A stretch of 64,000 nucleotides of DNA from Prevotella sp. (GTDB lineage Bacteria > Bacteroidota > Bacteroidia > Bacteroidales > Bacteroidaceae): the NCBI GenBank assembly GCA_016285055.1, contig JAEEPZ010000006.1, forward strand, positions 1 to 64,000. Direction: 5' to 3'. Below are positions 19,171-29,730 of this stretch, piece by piece. Numbering within the stretch: position 1 is the stretch's first letter; every line of letters begins with the position of its first letter. Position numbers and translations under genes: made by a program. The notes under the pieces were generated by a model. That model worked only from the letters and a program-made list of their open reading frames with translations, was not told the DNA's origin and did not search any database.

Positions 19171-20403
19171 CTACCCAAAGAACATATACGCTATGAAAAT
19201 TCCGGCTACGATGCCGACGAAGTCGGCGAAGAGGCCGCAGGTGACGGCATGGCGCGTATAGCGGATGCCCACACTGCCGAAATAGACGGCGAGGATATAG
19301 AACGTGGTGTCGGTGCTGCCCTGGAAGATGCAGCTCAAGCGACCCACAAAGCTGTCGGCGCCGTAGGTCTCCATTGCGTTCACCATCATGCCACGGGCGC
19401 CGCCGCCGGAGAGCGGTTTCATCAGCGCCGTGGGCAAGGCTCCCACGAAGTCGGTGTCGATGCCGATGGCGGCGATGCACCAGCTGAGCCCGTCGATGAG
19501 CGCATCCATGGCGCCGGAGGCACGGAAGAGGCCCACGGCCACGAGGATGGCCACCAAGTAAGGGATGATGCGCACGGCAGTAGTGAAGCCCTCCTTCGCA
19601 CCCTCGATGAACGCATCGTAGCAGTTCACCCGCTTGCGCATACCCGCCAGGATGAAAAGCACGATGATGCTGATGAGCATGATGTCGGCTATCGACACAC
19701 TGACCAGGTTCATCGTCGCGCTGTCAAGGCGTGTGAGACCCCACATCAACGCTGCCACGGCCACGCACATGCCGCCGAGGGCGAGGATGAGCGTGCGGCT
19801 AAAGAGGTTGATGCGCTGATACAAAGAGGTGATGATGATGCCCGCCATCGTAGAGAAGAACGTGGCCAGGAGGATAGGCACAAAGACATCGGTAGGCTGC
19901 GCGGCACCCTGCTGGGCGCGGTAGACGAGTATGCTGACGGGGATGAGCGTGAGGCCACTGGTGTTCAGCACGAGGAACATGATCATCGAGTTCGAGGCCG
20001 TGTCCTTCTTCGTGTTCAGCTCCTGCATCTGTTCCATCGCCTTCAGGCCCATCGGTGTGGCGGCGTTGTCGAGGCCCAGCATGTTGGCCGACAGGTTCAT
20101 GAAGATGCTGCCGGTGACGGGATGCCCCTTGGGTATGTCGGGGAAGAGCTTCTGAAAGACGGGGCCGAGCAGCCTGGCCAGCGCGTTCACCACGCCGCCG
20201 CGCTCACCCACCTTCATCACACCAAGCCACAGCGACAGCATGCCTGTGAGTCCCAAGGAGATTTCGAAGGCTGTCTCTGCCTGCGCAAAGAGCATGTCTT
20301 TCATCGCGGGGAACACCTCATAGTCACCGAAAAACGCCAGCTTGACCAAGCCGACGATGAACGCTATGACGATAAACGCAATCCAGATATAGTTCAGTAC
20401 CAT
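19171..20403 (-). CDS. Nucleoside-recognition (Gate) domain membrane protein, SpmA/SpmB-like fusion
   Basis: MVLNYIWIAFIVIAFIVGLVKL, GLTGMLSLWLGVMKVGERGG, NTSGLTLIPVSILVYRAQQGAAQPTDVFVPILLATFFSTMAGI, LPTALMKPLSGGGARGMMV. Confidence 0.85.
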   Translation of the reverse strand: MVLNYIWIAFIVIAFIVGLVKLAFFGDYEVFPAMKDMLFAQAETAFEISLGLTGMLSLWLGVMKVGERGGVVNALARLLGPVFQKLFPDIPKGHPVTGSIFMNLSANMLGLDNAATPMGLKAMEQMQELNTKKDTASNSMIMFLVLNTSGLTLIPVSILVYRAQQGAAQPTDVFVPILLATFFSTMAGIIITSLYQRINLFSRTLILALGGMCVAVAALMWGLTRLDSATMNLVSVSIADIMLISIIVLFILAGMRKRVNCYDAFIEGAKEGFTTAVRIIPYLVAILVAVGLFRASGAMDALIDGLSWCIAAIGIDTDFVGALPTALMKPLSGGGARGMMVNAMETYGADSFVGRLSCIFQGSTDTTFYILAVYFGSVGIRYTRHAVTCGLFADFVGIVAGIFIAYMFFG

Positions 20404-20485
20404 TTCTTTTAAAAGAGGGGCGGCCATTCGCATGGACGCCCCTCCCGGCTAATGTAAAAATGATATGTGAGTATTTGATGTCTTC

Positions 20486-22381
20486 TTACTTTATCACCAT
20501 GTCTGCATCGTAGAACTTATACCACTCCGTAGGCTTGCAGGTCTGCACCCATGTCGAGAAATTTCTGAAGGCGGTGCTCATATTGACCTTCTCCTTTGCC
20601 CAAGGTGTTCCTACGGGCACGGCAATCTTAGCGGTGGGCTCACCCGGATGTGCAATCACCTCAATCTCGCTACCCTCTCTTTGCAGCGTGATCTTGATTT
20701 TTTCGTTCACGTCCTGCAAGAAGTTGTCCTTGCTGATGCCGCCATCGATGGTAAGGTCGAATGGCGCAGGGGCAGGGACGTCCTCAGCAAAGTAGTTCAC
20801 GCCGTCAGCGTATGCCCCTGCGTCGGTGTTCACCATCGTCTTGGCGGCGTTAGGACCAGTCAGACCGAGCTCAGCATGTACCTCACGACCGTTGATGTAG
20901 ATTGGCATGGTACCACCGGCAGCCTGAATGGTAATAGACACCGTGTTAACGGTCTCCACGCCTGCGGGGAATGTAGCCTCCACGTCGAACACTACGTCGT
21001 TGAAGTCGATGTCGCTGCCAGCATTGGCGGCCACGTCCTCAGCCATGATGCGGATGCTCTTAGTAGTAGGATCGGGGGTAGTATTATCATACCTCTTAGC
21101 CTCGGTCAGAGTGACAATCCAGTCGCTGTAGTAGCCGTCAGCAGTGCCACCAACCTTCACCCATGTCTGAGCCTTATCCTCGGTGGGATAGTATCCTGCC
21201 TCAAAAGCTGCCTGGATAATTGGCAGGTTCAGGCACTCAACGTTTTTCACGTCTTCGCTGTAATCCCTATATACCTTCAGGTTGTTCTGAGTGATGTTTT
21301 CCAGAATGTTCTGGGCGTCCAGACGGGTACCGGCATACAAGTTTTTATCTGTAATAAGATATGGAATCTTCTGACCGTTAATCTTGATGAACTCATCATA
21401 GCCCTCGGCAAAAGTATAAATGGGTTGCCAATTTGCGTCATATGTAACGTCATACCACTTGACGACACGCTCACCATCCCAAATGTACTGGGGAGCGTTG
21501 CCAGGGATGTCACTGAGCTTTACATAGCGATCCTGAAACAGGTTAGGTCCAACCATCATCTCGAAGTCGAAGCCCATGAACGAGCGGTTCCAACCGTCGT
21601 TAAGGCAGTTAGCCTCGGCACCGAGACGGTCAATGATTGTCTGATAACTGACCAGGCCTGTGTATTCTGTACGACGAACAGAACTGTTGCTGTTGTAATA
21701 GCCGAAACTTGCTGTGGTGGAGTTTGTCATCAGATTGATCTTGTCAGCATGACGATATTCATTGCCAGAATTCACAGGGTAAGTCTCTTCGACAGTAGTT
21801 AACGTACCTTTGTAGTTAAGCACATTGTCATATACGCCACAATCACCATGGTTAAAATTGTTGTTATGATCAACAAAATCACCATTAATTGCTGCCAGGT
21901 GATCCATGTTGTTGGAACCAACAATCTTGGTCTGTCCATCTGCAGCATTATATTGCTCAGGAGATTTAGCTCCAGCTGTTTGGGGATCTCCCTTATAGAC
22001 CTGCTGGATGAAGTAGTTTGTCCATTGCGGATCCTGATAAGTAGGATTCTTTACAGTCTGAAAATACTTTATCACGACATTCCTCTGTTCGTCTGTTAGC
22101 ACAGGGGGAACCTTGTACATACAATCAGCACGGTCGTTTGCGGCCCACTCATTTCCGTTTGCGAACACACTACGTGTCACGCGGCTCTGTGCGGCATCTC
22201 CGAAGCCCCATGTCTGGTTGGCAGCGGGCTGTCCGAAGACACTAATGAAAGCTGCCTGATAGTCCTGAAGGAACTTCTGGGCATTAGCCGCAGGATCATA
22301 AAGATCCTTGTCGTTGGAACAGCTGGTAAACGATGCGCCCATCATAAGGGCAGCTGCTCCCATCATCAAATACTTTTTCAT
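20486..22381 (-). CDS. LruC/DUF4842-domain lipoprotein
   Basis: Lipoprotein signal FTSCSNDKDLYDP; FGQPAANQTWGFGDA; RIMAEDVAANAGSDIDFNDVVFDVE; VPVGTPWAKEKVNMSTAFRNF. Confidence 0.75.
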   Translation of the reverse strand: MKKYLMMGAAALMMGASFTSCSNDKDLYDPAANAQKFLQDYQAAFISVFGQPAANQTWGFGDAAQSRVTRSVFANGNEWAANDRADCMYKVPPVLTDEQRNVVIKYFQTVKNPTYQDPQWTNYFIQQVYKGDPQTAGAKSPEQYNAADGQTKIVGSNNMDHLAAINGDFVDHNNNFNHGDCGVYDNVLNYKGTLTTVEETYPVNSGNEYRHADKINLMTNSTTASFGYYNSNSSVRRTEYTGLVSYQTIIDRLGAEANCLNDGWNRSFMGFDFEMMVGPNLFQDRYVKLSDIPGNAPQYIWDGERVVKWYDVTYDANWQPIYTFAEGYDEFIKINGQKIPYLITDKNLYAGTRLDAQNILENITQNNLKVYRDYSEDVKNVECLNLPIIQAAFEAGYYPTEDKAQTWVKVGGTADGYYSDWIVTLTEAKRYDNTTPDPTTKSIRIMAEDVAANAGSDIDFNDVVFDVEATFPAGVETVNTVSITIQAAGGTMPIYINGREVHAELGLTGPNAAKTMVNTDAGAYADGVNYFAEDVPAPAPFDLTIDGGISKDNFLQDVNEKIKITLQREGSEIEVIAHPGEPTAKIAVPVGTPWAKEKVNMSTAFRNFSTWVQTCKPTEWYKFYDADMVIK

Positions 22382-22442
22382 AGATCTGTTGTTTTAAAAT
22401 AATTAATTATGTATAAAATTACGTTATATGCAAATTTGGCTG

Positions 22443-22450
22443 CAAAGATA
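22443..22450 (-). promoter_or_regulatory. -7 element TATCTTTG (minus strand) for the LruC gene
   Basis: CAAAGATA on + strand, about 60 nt upstream of the start. Confidence 0.5.
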
Positions 22451-22655
22451 ATAGAAAATAAGTAATGTGCACACGTTTGACTGTTAAAAAAACAAAAACG
22501 GGGCGTTTTTTGTTACTACGGAGCCTCCGCTTGAACAGTTCCCAACTTGCTTGGTTCACGTCATGGCAACAGCCGGCACATTTGTGTTAAATCTATATTT
22601 TGGCAGATTTATAAAGATTTATGTCCGCGCTTTCTTTAAACTCAAAAAAAATATT

Positions 22656-22663
22656 TAATTTTG
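22656..22663 (+). promoter_or_regulatory. -7 element TAATTTTG upstream of typA
   Basis: Matches TAnnTTTG 28 nt upstream of the ATG at 22691. Confidence 0.55.
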
Positions 22664-22690
22664 CAGCCGATAATCAACAGAACAAGGAAC

Positions 22691-24568
22691 ATGCAAGACA
22701 TCAGGAATATCGCAATCATTGCGCACGTAGACCACGGAAAGACGACGTTAGTAGACAAGATGATGCTGGCCGGCAACCTGTTTCGCGAGGGCCAGAACCT
22801 AAGCAACCAGGTGCTCGACGCCAACGACTTGGAGCGCGAGCGAGGCATCACCATCCTCTCAAAGAACGTCAGCATCAACTGGAAAGGCACGAAGATCAAC
22901 ATCATCGACACGCCGGGACACTCCGACTTCGGCGGCGAGGTGGAACGTGTGCTGAACATGGCCGACGGTTGCCTGCTGCTGGTCGATGCCTTCGAGGGCC
23001 CGATGCCGCAGACGCGCTTTGTGCTGCAGAAGGCATTGGAGATAGGCCTGAAGCCCATCGTCGTGGTGAACAAGGTGGACAAGCCCAACTGTCGCCCCGA
23101 GGAGGTCTACGAGATGGTGTTTGACCTGATGTTCACGCTCAATGCCACCGAAGACCAGCTGGACTTCCCCGTTGTCTACGGCTCGGCGAAGAATGGCTGG
23201 ATGGGGCCTGACTACAACAAGCCCACAGACAACATTACTTATTTATTAGACAAGATTGTGGAGGTCATCCCCGCCCCGCAGCAGATAGAGGGCACCACGC
23301 AGATGCTCATCACCTCTTTGGACTACAGCAGCTACACGGGCCGCATCGCCGTGGGCCGTGTGCACCGCGGCACGCTGACCGACGGCCAGATGGTGACCAT
23401 TGTTCACCGCGACGGCTCTACGGAGAAGACGAAGGTGAAGGAGCTGCACACGTTTGACGGCATGGGCCACCACCGCACCGACAGCGTGGACTGCGGCGAC
23501 ATCTGCGCCGTCATCGGCTTAGAGAAGTTCGAGATTGGCGACACCATCTGTGACCTGGAGCAGCCCGAGCCGCTGCCGCCCATCGCCATCGACGAGCCTA
23601 CAATGTCAATGCTCTTCACCATCAACGACTCACCGTTCTTCGGCCGCGAGGGTAAGTTTGTCACCTCACGCCACATCAACGACCGCCTGATGCGCGAATT
23701 AGAGAAGAACCTCGCCCTGCGCGTAGAGCCTTTCGAGGACTCTACCGACAAGTGGGTGGTGTCGGGCCGTGGCGTGCTGCACCTCAGCGTGCTCATCGAG
23801 ACCATGCGCCGCGAGGGCTACGAGCTGCAGGTAGGCCAGCCGCAAGTCATCTTCAAATATGCCCCCCCTACTGCCCCCGAGGGGGCTTCAATAGACCAAA
23901 GCGTCTTGACAAATGTAGCCCCCTCGGGGGCTGAAGGGGGGGCTCGTCGTTTTGAGCCTATCGAAGAGCTGACCATCAACGTGCCCGACGAGTTCGCCTC
24001 GAAGATGATTGATATGGTGACACGCCGCAAGGGCGAGATGACCAGCATGGAGAGCCAGGGCGAGCGCACGAACATCGAGTTCCTCATCCCCTCACGCGGC
24101 ATCATCGGCCTGCGCACCAACGTGCTCACCGCCAGCCAGGGCGAGGCCATCATGGCCCACCGCTACAAGGAGTACCAGCCGTACAAGGGCGACATTGAAA
24201 GGCGCGTCAACGGTTCGATGATTGCCTTGGAGACGGGCACGGCCTACGCATACGCCATCGACAAGCTGCAGGACCGCGGCAAGTTCTTCATCGACCCGGG
24301 CGAGGAGGTGTACTACGGTCAGGTGGTTGGCGAGCATGTGCACGACAACGACCTGGTCATCAATGTGTGCAAGGCCAAGCAGCTCACCAACGTGCGCGCC
24401 TCGGGTACCGACGAGAAAGCCCGCATCGTGCCGAAGGTCATCATGTCGCTTGAGGAGTGCTTGGAGTATATCAAGGAGGACGAGCTGGTGGAGGTGACGC
24501 CGAAGTCGATGCGCATGCGCAAGGTCATCCTCGACCACGACCAGCGCAAGAAGGCCAGTCGGTCGTAG
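22691..24568 (+). CDS. typA: GTP-binding ribosome-associated translation factor TypA/BipA with in-frame palindromic insertion
   Basis: [87 protein letters not shown] at 22691. Confidence 0.97.
   Translation: MQDIRNIAIIAHVDHGKTTLVDKMMLAGNLFREGQNLSNQVLDANDLERERGITILSKNVSINWKGTKINIIDTPGHSDFGGEVERVLNMADGCLLLVDAFEGPMPQTRFVLQKALEIGLKPIVVVNKVDKPNCRPEEVYEMVFDLMFTLNATEDQLDFPVVYGSAKNGWMGPDYNKPTDNITYLLDKIVEVIPAPQQIEGTTQMLITSLDYSSYTGRIAVGRVHRGTLTDGQMVTIVHRDGSTEKTKVKELHTFDGMGHHRTDSVDCGDICAVIGLEKFEIGDTICDLEQPEPLPPIAIDEPTMSMLFTINDSPFFGREGKFVTSRHINDRLMRELEKNLALRVEPFEDSTDKWVVSGRGVLHLSVLIETMRREGYELQVGQPQVIFKYAPPTAPEGASIDQSVLTNVAPSGAEGGARRFEPIEELTINVPDEFASKMIDMVTRRKGEMTSMESQGERTNIEFLIPSRGIIGLRTNVLTASQGEAIMAHRYKEYQPYKGDIERRVNGSMIALETGTAYAYAIDKLQDRGKFFIDPGEEVYYGQVVGEHVHDNDLVINVCKAKQLTNVRASGTDEKARIVPKVIMSLEECLEYIKEDELVEVTPKSMRMRKVILDHDQRKKASRS
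23861..23944 (+). repeat. Coding palindromic element in typA (84 nt)
   Basis: GCCCCCCCTACTGCCCCCGAGGGGGCTTCA-loop-TGTAGCCCCCTCGGGGGCTGAAGGGGGGGCT; peptide [28 protein letters not shown]. Confidence 0.93.
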
Positions 24569-24585
24569 TTTTTGGGGGAGTTAAA

Positions 24586-24735
24586 GGAGAAGGAGTTAAA
24601 GGAGTTAAAGGAGTTAAAGACAATACCTTTGCTGCGGAGTTCAACCCATAGAGAAAGCTTTTCTTGGAAGAGTCATTTGTCTTTAACTCCTTTAACTCCT
24701 ACTCCTTATACTCCAAAAAACTCCTTTAACTCCAA
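24586..24735. repeat. GGAGTTAAA array in inverted orientation between convergent typA and mutS; probable bidirectional terminator hairpin
   Basis: GGAGTTAAAGGAGTTAAAGAC at 24601-24621 is the perfect reverse complement of 24679-24699. Confidence 0.9.
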
Positions 24736-24744
24736 AAAAGGAGC

Positions 24745-27432
24745 TTACTTGCCGCTGACGATGCGCTTGATGTCATTGAGCTTGTTGAGGGCTTCGACAG
24801 GCGTGAGGTTGTTGATGTCGAGGCCGAGAATCTCGTCGCGTACCTGAAGGAGGACGGGGTCGTCGAGCTGGAAGAAGCTCAGCTGCATCCCTTCGCGCGT
24901 GTCGGCAATCTCGCTGATGGGCTTGCCCGCCTTGCCCACGCTGGCGTTCTCAGCCTCCAACTGCTTGAGAATGACGTTGGCACGCTTCACGATGCTACGC
25001 GGCATACCCGCAATCTCCGCCACATGGATACCGAAGGAGTGCTCGCTGCCGCCACGCTCCAGTTTGCGCAGGAAGATGACCTTGCCTTCTACTTCTTTCA
25101 CCGAGACGTTGTAGTTCTTGATGCGTGAGAAGTTCTTCTCCATCTCGTTCAGCTCGTGATAATGGGTGGCGAAGAGGGTGCGCGCCTGTGCCCTTGGCTG
25201 CTCGTGCAGATACTCCACGATGGCCCATGCTATCGAGATGCCGTCGTAGGTCGAGGTGCCGCGTCCCAGCTCGTCGAAGAGCACGAGCGAGCGCGGCGTC
25301 ACATTGTTGAGGATGTTTGAGGCTTCCGTCATCTCCACCATGAACGTCGACTCGCCCAATGAGATGTTGTCGGAAGCGCCCACGCGAGTGAAAATCTTGT
25401 CCACCATGCCGATGTGTGCACTCTCTGCCGGCACGTAGCAGCCTATCTGCGCCATGAGGACGATGAGGGCGGTCTGGCGCAGCAGGGCGCTCTTACCCGC
25501 CATGTTCGGGCCGGTGATGATGATGATTTGCTGGCGGTCCTGGTCCAGCAGGATGTCGTTGGGCACATACTGCTCGTCGATGGGCAGCTCGGTCTCTATG
25601 ACGGGGTGGCGCCCTTGGCGTATGTCTATGACGTCGGTCTGGTCGAGGACGGGCCGTATGTAGCGGTGCTCCTCGGCCGTCTTCGCAAACGACAGCAGAC
25701 AGTCGAGGCGGGCCAGCAGTGCTGCATTGATCTGCAACTGCGGAATAAACTCCTGAACGGCCATCACCAGGTCGTTGAACAGCTGTGTCTCTAACGACAG
25801 TATCTTGTCTTCGGCGCCAAGAATCTTCTCCTCGTACTCCTTCAGCTCCTGCGTGATGTAGCGCTCGGCCTGTGCCAGCGTCTGCTTGCGCACCCATTCA
25901 GCCGGCACCTTGTCCTTGTAGGTGTTGCGCACCTCGAGGTAGTAGCCGAACACGTTGTTGTAGCCTATCTTCAGACTCTGTATGCCCGTCTCGGCGGCCT
26001 CGCGCTCCTGTATCTGCAAGAGGTAGTCCTTGCCACTGTAGGCGATGTGTCGCAGCTCGTCCAGCTCCTGACTCACGCCGTCGCGTATGACGCCGCCTTT
26101 CTGCACCAGCTGGGGCGGCTCGGGCGTCAGTTCGCGGGTGATGCGGTCGCGCAGGCTCTCGCAGAGCGACAGACGCTCGCCGATGGAGCGGATAGTAGCC
26201 CCCCCTACTGCCCCCGAGGGGGCTTCAATTGTTTCAGGCACAGGAGGCGTTGTGTTCCCCTCGGGAGACGAAAGGGAGGCCGCACACGCGCCTTTTATCA
26301 CGGCTATCGCCTCCAGGGCAATCCTCAGCTGCAGGACCTCACGGGGCGAGACGCGTCCCACGCTGGCCTTGGCGATGATGCGCTCGAGGTCGCCCACGCG
26401 GTGCAGCTGCTCGTCGACAAGCTGGCGGAAGTCGGGCTCGCGGAAGAAGCAGTCCACCACGTCCAGACGCTCGTTGATGGGTTTCTCGTCTTTCAGCGGG
26501 AACACCAGCCAGCGGCGCAGCAGACGGCTGCCCATCGGCGACACGGTGCGGTCGATGACGTCGAGCAGCGAGCGACCGTCGTCCTGCATGGGCTGCAAGA
26601 GCTCCAGACTGCGGATAGTGAACTTGTCGAGGCGGACATATTTCTCCTCTTCGATGCGCGAGATGTGGGTGATGTGGCCCAGCTGCGTGTGCTGCGTCTG
26701 CTCCAAGTATTGCAGGATGGCGCCGGCGGCGGTGACGCCGTTCTTCAGATGCTCCACGCCAAAGCCTTTCATGCTCTTCACGCCGAAGTGCTTCAGCAGC
26801 TTCTGGTGCGCCGTCTGCTCGGTGTACACCCAGTCGTCAAGCTCGAAGGTGAAGTAGCGGTTGCCGAAATAGCGCTCAAAGTCGGCTTTGCGCCCCCTTA
26901 CGAAGAGCACCTCCTTCGGCTGGAAGTTAGAGAGCAGCTTCTCTACGTAGTCGTAGGTGCCCTCGCCAGTGAGGAACTCGCCCGTGGAGATGTCGAGGAA
27001 GGCCACGCCGCAGGCAGACTTGCCGAAGTGGACGGAGGCCAGGAAGTTGTTCTCCTTGTAGTTCAGCACGTTGTCGCTGAGGGCCACGCCGGGCGTCACC
27101 AGCTCGGTGATGCCGCGCTTCACCAGTTTCTTCGTCAGCTTCGGGTCTTCCAGCTGGTCGCAGATGGCCACGCGCTTGCCGGCACGGATGAGCTTGGGCA
27201 GGTAGGTGTCGAGGGCGTGATGTGGAAAACCGGCCATTTCATCGCCTTTGTTGTAGCCGTTGTTTCGCTTTGTCAGGGTGATGCCCAGGATGCGCGATGC
27301 CGTCACGGCGTCCTCGCAGTACGTCTCGTAGAAGTCGCCGCAGCGGAACAACAGCACGGCGTCGGGGTGCTTCGCCTTCAGGTCGAAGAACTGTTTCATC
27401 ATCGGCGTCAGCTCGCCGTCTTTCTTTGCCAT
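24745..27432 (-). CDS. mutS: DNA mismatch repair protein MutS with in-frame palindromic insertion
   Basis: [94 protein letters not shown]. Confidence 0.98.
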   Translation of the reverse strand: MAKKDGELTPMMKQFFDLKAKHPDAVLLFRCGDFYETYCEDAVTASRILGITLTKRNNGYNKGDEMAGFPHHALDTYLPKLIRAGKRVAICDQLEDPKLTKKLVKRGITELVTPGVALSDNVLNYKENNFLASVHFGKSACGVAFLDISTGEFLTGEGTYDYVEKLLSNFQPKEVLFVRGRKADFERYFGNRYFTFELDDWVYTEQTAHQKLLKHFGVKSMKGFGVEHLKNGVTAAGAILQYLEQTQHTQLGHITHISRIEEEKYVRLDKFTIRSLELLQPMQDDGRSLLDVIDRTVSPMGSRLLRRWLVFPLKDEKPINERLDVVDCFFREPDFRQLVDEQLHRVGDLERIIAKASVGRVSPREVLQLRIALEAIAVIKGACAASLSSPEGNTTPPVPETIEAPSGAVGGATIRSIGERLSLCESLRDRITRELTPEPPQLVQKGGVIRDGVSQELDELRHIAYSGKDYLLQIQEREAAETGIQSLKIGYNNVFGYYLEVRNTYKDKVPAEWVRKQTLAQAERYITQELKEYEEKILGAEDKILSLETQLFNDLVMAVQEFIPQLQINAALLARLDCLLSFAKTAEEHRYIRPVLDQTDVIDIRQGRHPVIETELPIDEQYVPNDILLDQDRQQIIIITGPNMAGKSALLRQTALIVLMAQIGCYVPAESAHIGMVDKIFTRVGASDNISLGESTFMVEMTEASNILNNVTPRSLVLFDELGRGTSTYDGISIAWAIVEYLHEQPRAQARTLFATHYHELNEMEKNFSRIKNYNVSVKEVEGKVIFLRKLERGGSEHSFGIHVAEIAGMPRSIVKRANVILKQLEAENASVGKAGKPISEIADTREGMQLSFFQLDDPVLLQVRDEILGLDINNLTPVEALNKLNDIKRIVSGK
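26197..26281 (-). repeat. Coding palindromic element in mutS
   Basis: GCCCCCCCTACTGCCCCCGAGGGGGCTTCAATTGTTTCAGG...GTGTTCCCCTCGGGAGACGAAAGGGAGGC; peptide [28 protein letters not shown]. Confidence 0.9.
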
Positions 27433-27492
27433 AAGCTTCTTATAATGTAATCGCTTTTATTTTAGACTCCCGTCATAGGACGGGATGAGCTG

Positions 27493-27500
27493 CAAAGTTA
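27493..27500 (-). promoter_or_regulatory. -7 element TAACTTTG (minus strand) for mutS
   Basis: CAAAGTTA on + strand. Confidence 0.55.
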
Positions 27501-27540
27501 CGACTTTTTCCTGATTTAATGGAATTTTTCTTTTAAAATC

Positions 27541-27572
27541 TTTGGCAGTAAAGAAGAAATAGTCTAACTTTG
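27541..27572 (+). promoter_or_regulatory. Promoter TTTG-N20-TAACTTTG for queH
   Basis: TTTG 27541-27544, TAACTTTG 27565-27572. Confidence 0.65.
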
Positions 27573-27586
27573 CGTCGTCAAAACGT

Positions 27587-28186
27587 ATGAAGAAACCCGC
27601 CATACAGTTGCCTGAGAATGGATGCAGCGAAGTGCTGCTCCATGCCTGTTGTGCCCCGTGCAGCAGCGCCATCGTGGAATGGATGTTGCAGAATGGCGTG
27701 CGTCCCACCATCTTTTACTACAATCCCAACATCTTCCCCCGTGAGGAATACGACATCCGCAAGGAGGAGAGCAAGCGCCATGCCGAGAGCCTCGGCCTGA
27801 CGTGGATTGACGGCGACTATGACCATGCGTCGTGGCGCTGTGGCGTCAGCGGTCTGGAGGATGAGCCGGAGCGCGGCAGCCGCTGTCTGCGCTGCTTCAC
27901 CCTGCGTCTCACAGCTGCCGCCCAGAAGGCGCGCCAGCTGGGACTGAAGTATTTCACCACCACGCTGGCCTCGTCGCGATGGAAGAGCATCGAGCAGATT
28001 ACCGCTGCCGGTCTGGCGGCCGAGCAGGCCGTGCCCGGCACGATGTTCTGGGCCCAGAACTGGCGCAAGGGAGGACTCAGCGACAGGCGCAACCAGCTGC
28101 TGCGCGAGTATGGCTTCTACAACCAGCAATACTGCGGATGTGAGTTCAGTATGCGCCAAGACAAGCCGACAAACCAGACAGAATAA
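27587..28186 (+). CDS. queH: Epoxyqueuosine reductase QueH (DUF208 family)
   Basis: LLHACCAPCSSAIVEWM, TIFYYNPNIFPREEYDIRKEE, RCLRCFTLRL, TTTLASSRWKSIEQI, FYNQQYCGCEFS. Confidence 0.93.
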   Translation: MKKPAIQLPENGCSEVLLHACCAPCSSAIVEWMLQNGVRPTIFYYNPNIFPREEYDIRKEESKRHAESLGLTWIDGDYDHASWRCGVSGLEDEPERGSRCLRCFTLRLTAAAQKARQLGLKYFTTTLASSRWKSIEQITAAGLAAEQAVPGTMFWAQNWRKGGLSDRRNQLLREYGFYNQQYCGCEFSMRQDKPTNQTE

Positions 28187-28223
28187 AAGCGAAAGACAAT
28201 ATAACAACATAACCAAAAAAACT

Positions 28224-29594
28224 ATGAAACTATCTACTATTCACCATTCACTATTCGTGAGTGTGGTGCTGATGTTGTTCGCTTTGCAGCCAGTGTCAGC
28301 ACAAATCCGAGGCAACAACATCGTCGTCACCGTTGAGCCTGACCATCAGGACTGGAACTACAGCGTGGGACAGACGGCGAAGTTCACCGTGGAGGTGCGC
28401 CGCTCCGGCACCCTCGTCGACAATGTCAGCATCGACTATGCCGCAGGGCCCGAGATGTACCAGACAGAGAAGAAGAGCCTGACGCTGAAAGACGGCACGC
28501 TGAAGCTCTCAGGCACGATGAAATCGGCCGGTTTCTATCGTGTCGACGTCACAGCGCATGTCGACGGCAAGGACTACAAGGGCGCCTGCAACGCTGCCTT
28601 CTCACCCGAGAAGCTGCAGCCCTCGACGGTGATGCCCGACGACTTCAAGGCGTTCTGGGAGCAGGCCGTCCAGCAGGCACGCTACACGCCGTTGGAGCCA
28701 ACGAAGCGCCTGCTGCCCGAGCGCTGCACAAAGGACGTGAATGTCTATGAGGTGAGCTTCAACAACATGGCTTGGGACTCGCGCACGTATGGAATATTAT
28801 GTGTGCCTGTGAAGGAAGGGAAGTATCCTGCCTTGCTGCGCGTACCCGGCGCCGGCTGCCGTCCCTATCAGGGCGACGTGTGGACAGCCTCGCAGGGCGT
28901 CGTCACGCTGGAGATAGGCATCCACGGCATCCCCGTCACGCTGGAGCAGATAGTGTACACCAACATGAACAAGAACGCCCTCTCACATTACTGGGACTGG
29001 GGCATGGACGACCGTGACCAGTCCTACTACAAGATGGTGGTGCTGGGCTGCATCCGCGCCGTCGACTACATCGAGCAGTACACGCCGTGGAACGGTCAGC
29101 AGCTGGGTGTCACCGGCAGCTCGCAGGGCGGCTTCCTGTCGCTGGTCACCGCCGGACTGGACAAGCGCGTGACCTGCTACGCTCCTGTACACGCCGCCCT
29201 CTGCGACCACACCAACTCGCTCAACGGCAAAGCCTGCGGATGGCCCCACTATTTTTACGGGTTGAGTGTTCAGGGTTTAGTGTTGAGTGACGTTTGGTCA
29301 CCGGCAGTAAAGTCACTCAACACTAAACCCTCAACACTTAACAAAATCATTACCTCACGCTATTACGACGGCGTGAACTTCGCCCGCCTCATCACGCCGC
29401 AGCAGAAGGGGTGGTTCTCCTTCGGCTACAACGACGACGTGGTGCCGCCCACCTCTGCCTGGGCCACGTACAACACCGTCACCGGCCCGAAAGAGATATC
29501 CATCTACCAGCAGACGGCCCATTTCTGGTATCAGGAGCAGTGGGACGAATGGGAGAACTGGCTGCTGAAGCAGTTGGGAGTGAAGGCGGAATAA
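28224..29594 (+). CDS. Acetyl(xylan) esterase, CE7/AXE1-like, with in-frame inverted-repeat insertion
   Basis: Signal peptide; FKAFWEQAVQQA, LGVTGSSQGGFLSLVTAGLDKRV nucleophile elbow, SRYYDGVNFARLI, DDVVPPTSAW. ATG at 28224. Confidence 0.85.
   Translation: MKLSTIHHSLFVSVVLMLFALQPVSAQIRGNNIVVTVEPDHQDWNYSVGQTAKFTVEVRRSGTLVDNVSIDYAAGPEMYQTEKKSLTLKDGTLKLSGTMKSAGFYRVDVTAHVDGKDYKGACNAAFSPEKLQPSTVMPDDFKAFWEQAVQQARYTPLEPTKRLLPERCTKDVNVYEVSFNNMAWDSRTYGILCVPVKEGKYPALLRVPGAGCRPYQGDVWTASQGVVTLEIGIHGIPVTLEQIVYTNMNKNALSHYWDWGMDDRDQSYYKMVVLGCIRAVDYIEQYTPWNGQQLGVTGSSQGGFLSLVTAGLDKRVTCYAPVHAALCDHTNSLNGKACGWPHYFYGLSVQGLVLSDVWSPAVKSLNTKPSTLNKIITSRYYDGVNFARLITPQQKGWFSFGYNDDVVPPTSAWATYNTVTGPKEISIYQQTAHFWYQEQWDEWENWLLKQLGVKAE
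29261..29342 (+). repeat. In-frame inverted repeat inside the esterase gene
   Basis: Left arm 29261-29291 versus right arm 29312-29342, 29/31 complementary; encodes GLSVQGLVLSDVWSPAVKSLNTKPSTLNK. Confidence 0.92.
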
Positions 29595-29601
29595 CGAATT
29601 G

Positions 29602-29724
29602 TCGTTATAACGTCATAACGTGATAACGTGATAACGTGATGACGTAATAACGTGATAACGTAATAACGTGATGACGTAATAACGTGATAACGAAAACAAA
29701 ACGTGATAACGAAAACAAAACGAA
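29602..29724. repeat. Intergenic octamer array (GTGATAAC/GTAATAAC) upstream of GH26
   Basis: GTGATAACGTGATAACGTGATGACGTAATAAC... directly visible. Confidence 0.93.
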
Positions 29725-29730
29725 ATAACA

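Noticed and set aside
19150-20412. 420-aa + strand ORF opposite the nucleoside-recognition gene
   Set aside because: Mirror of a well-supported coding region; highly charged, domain-free translation.
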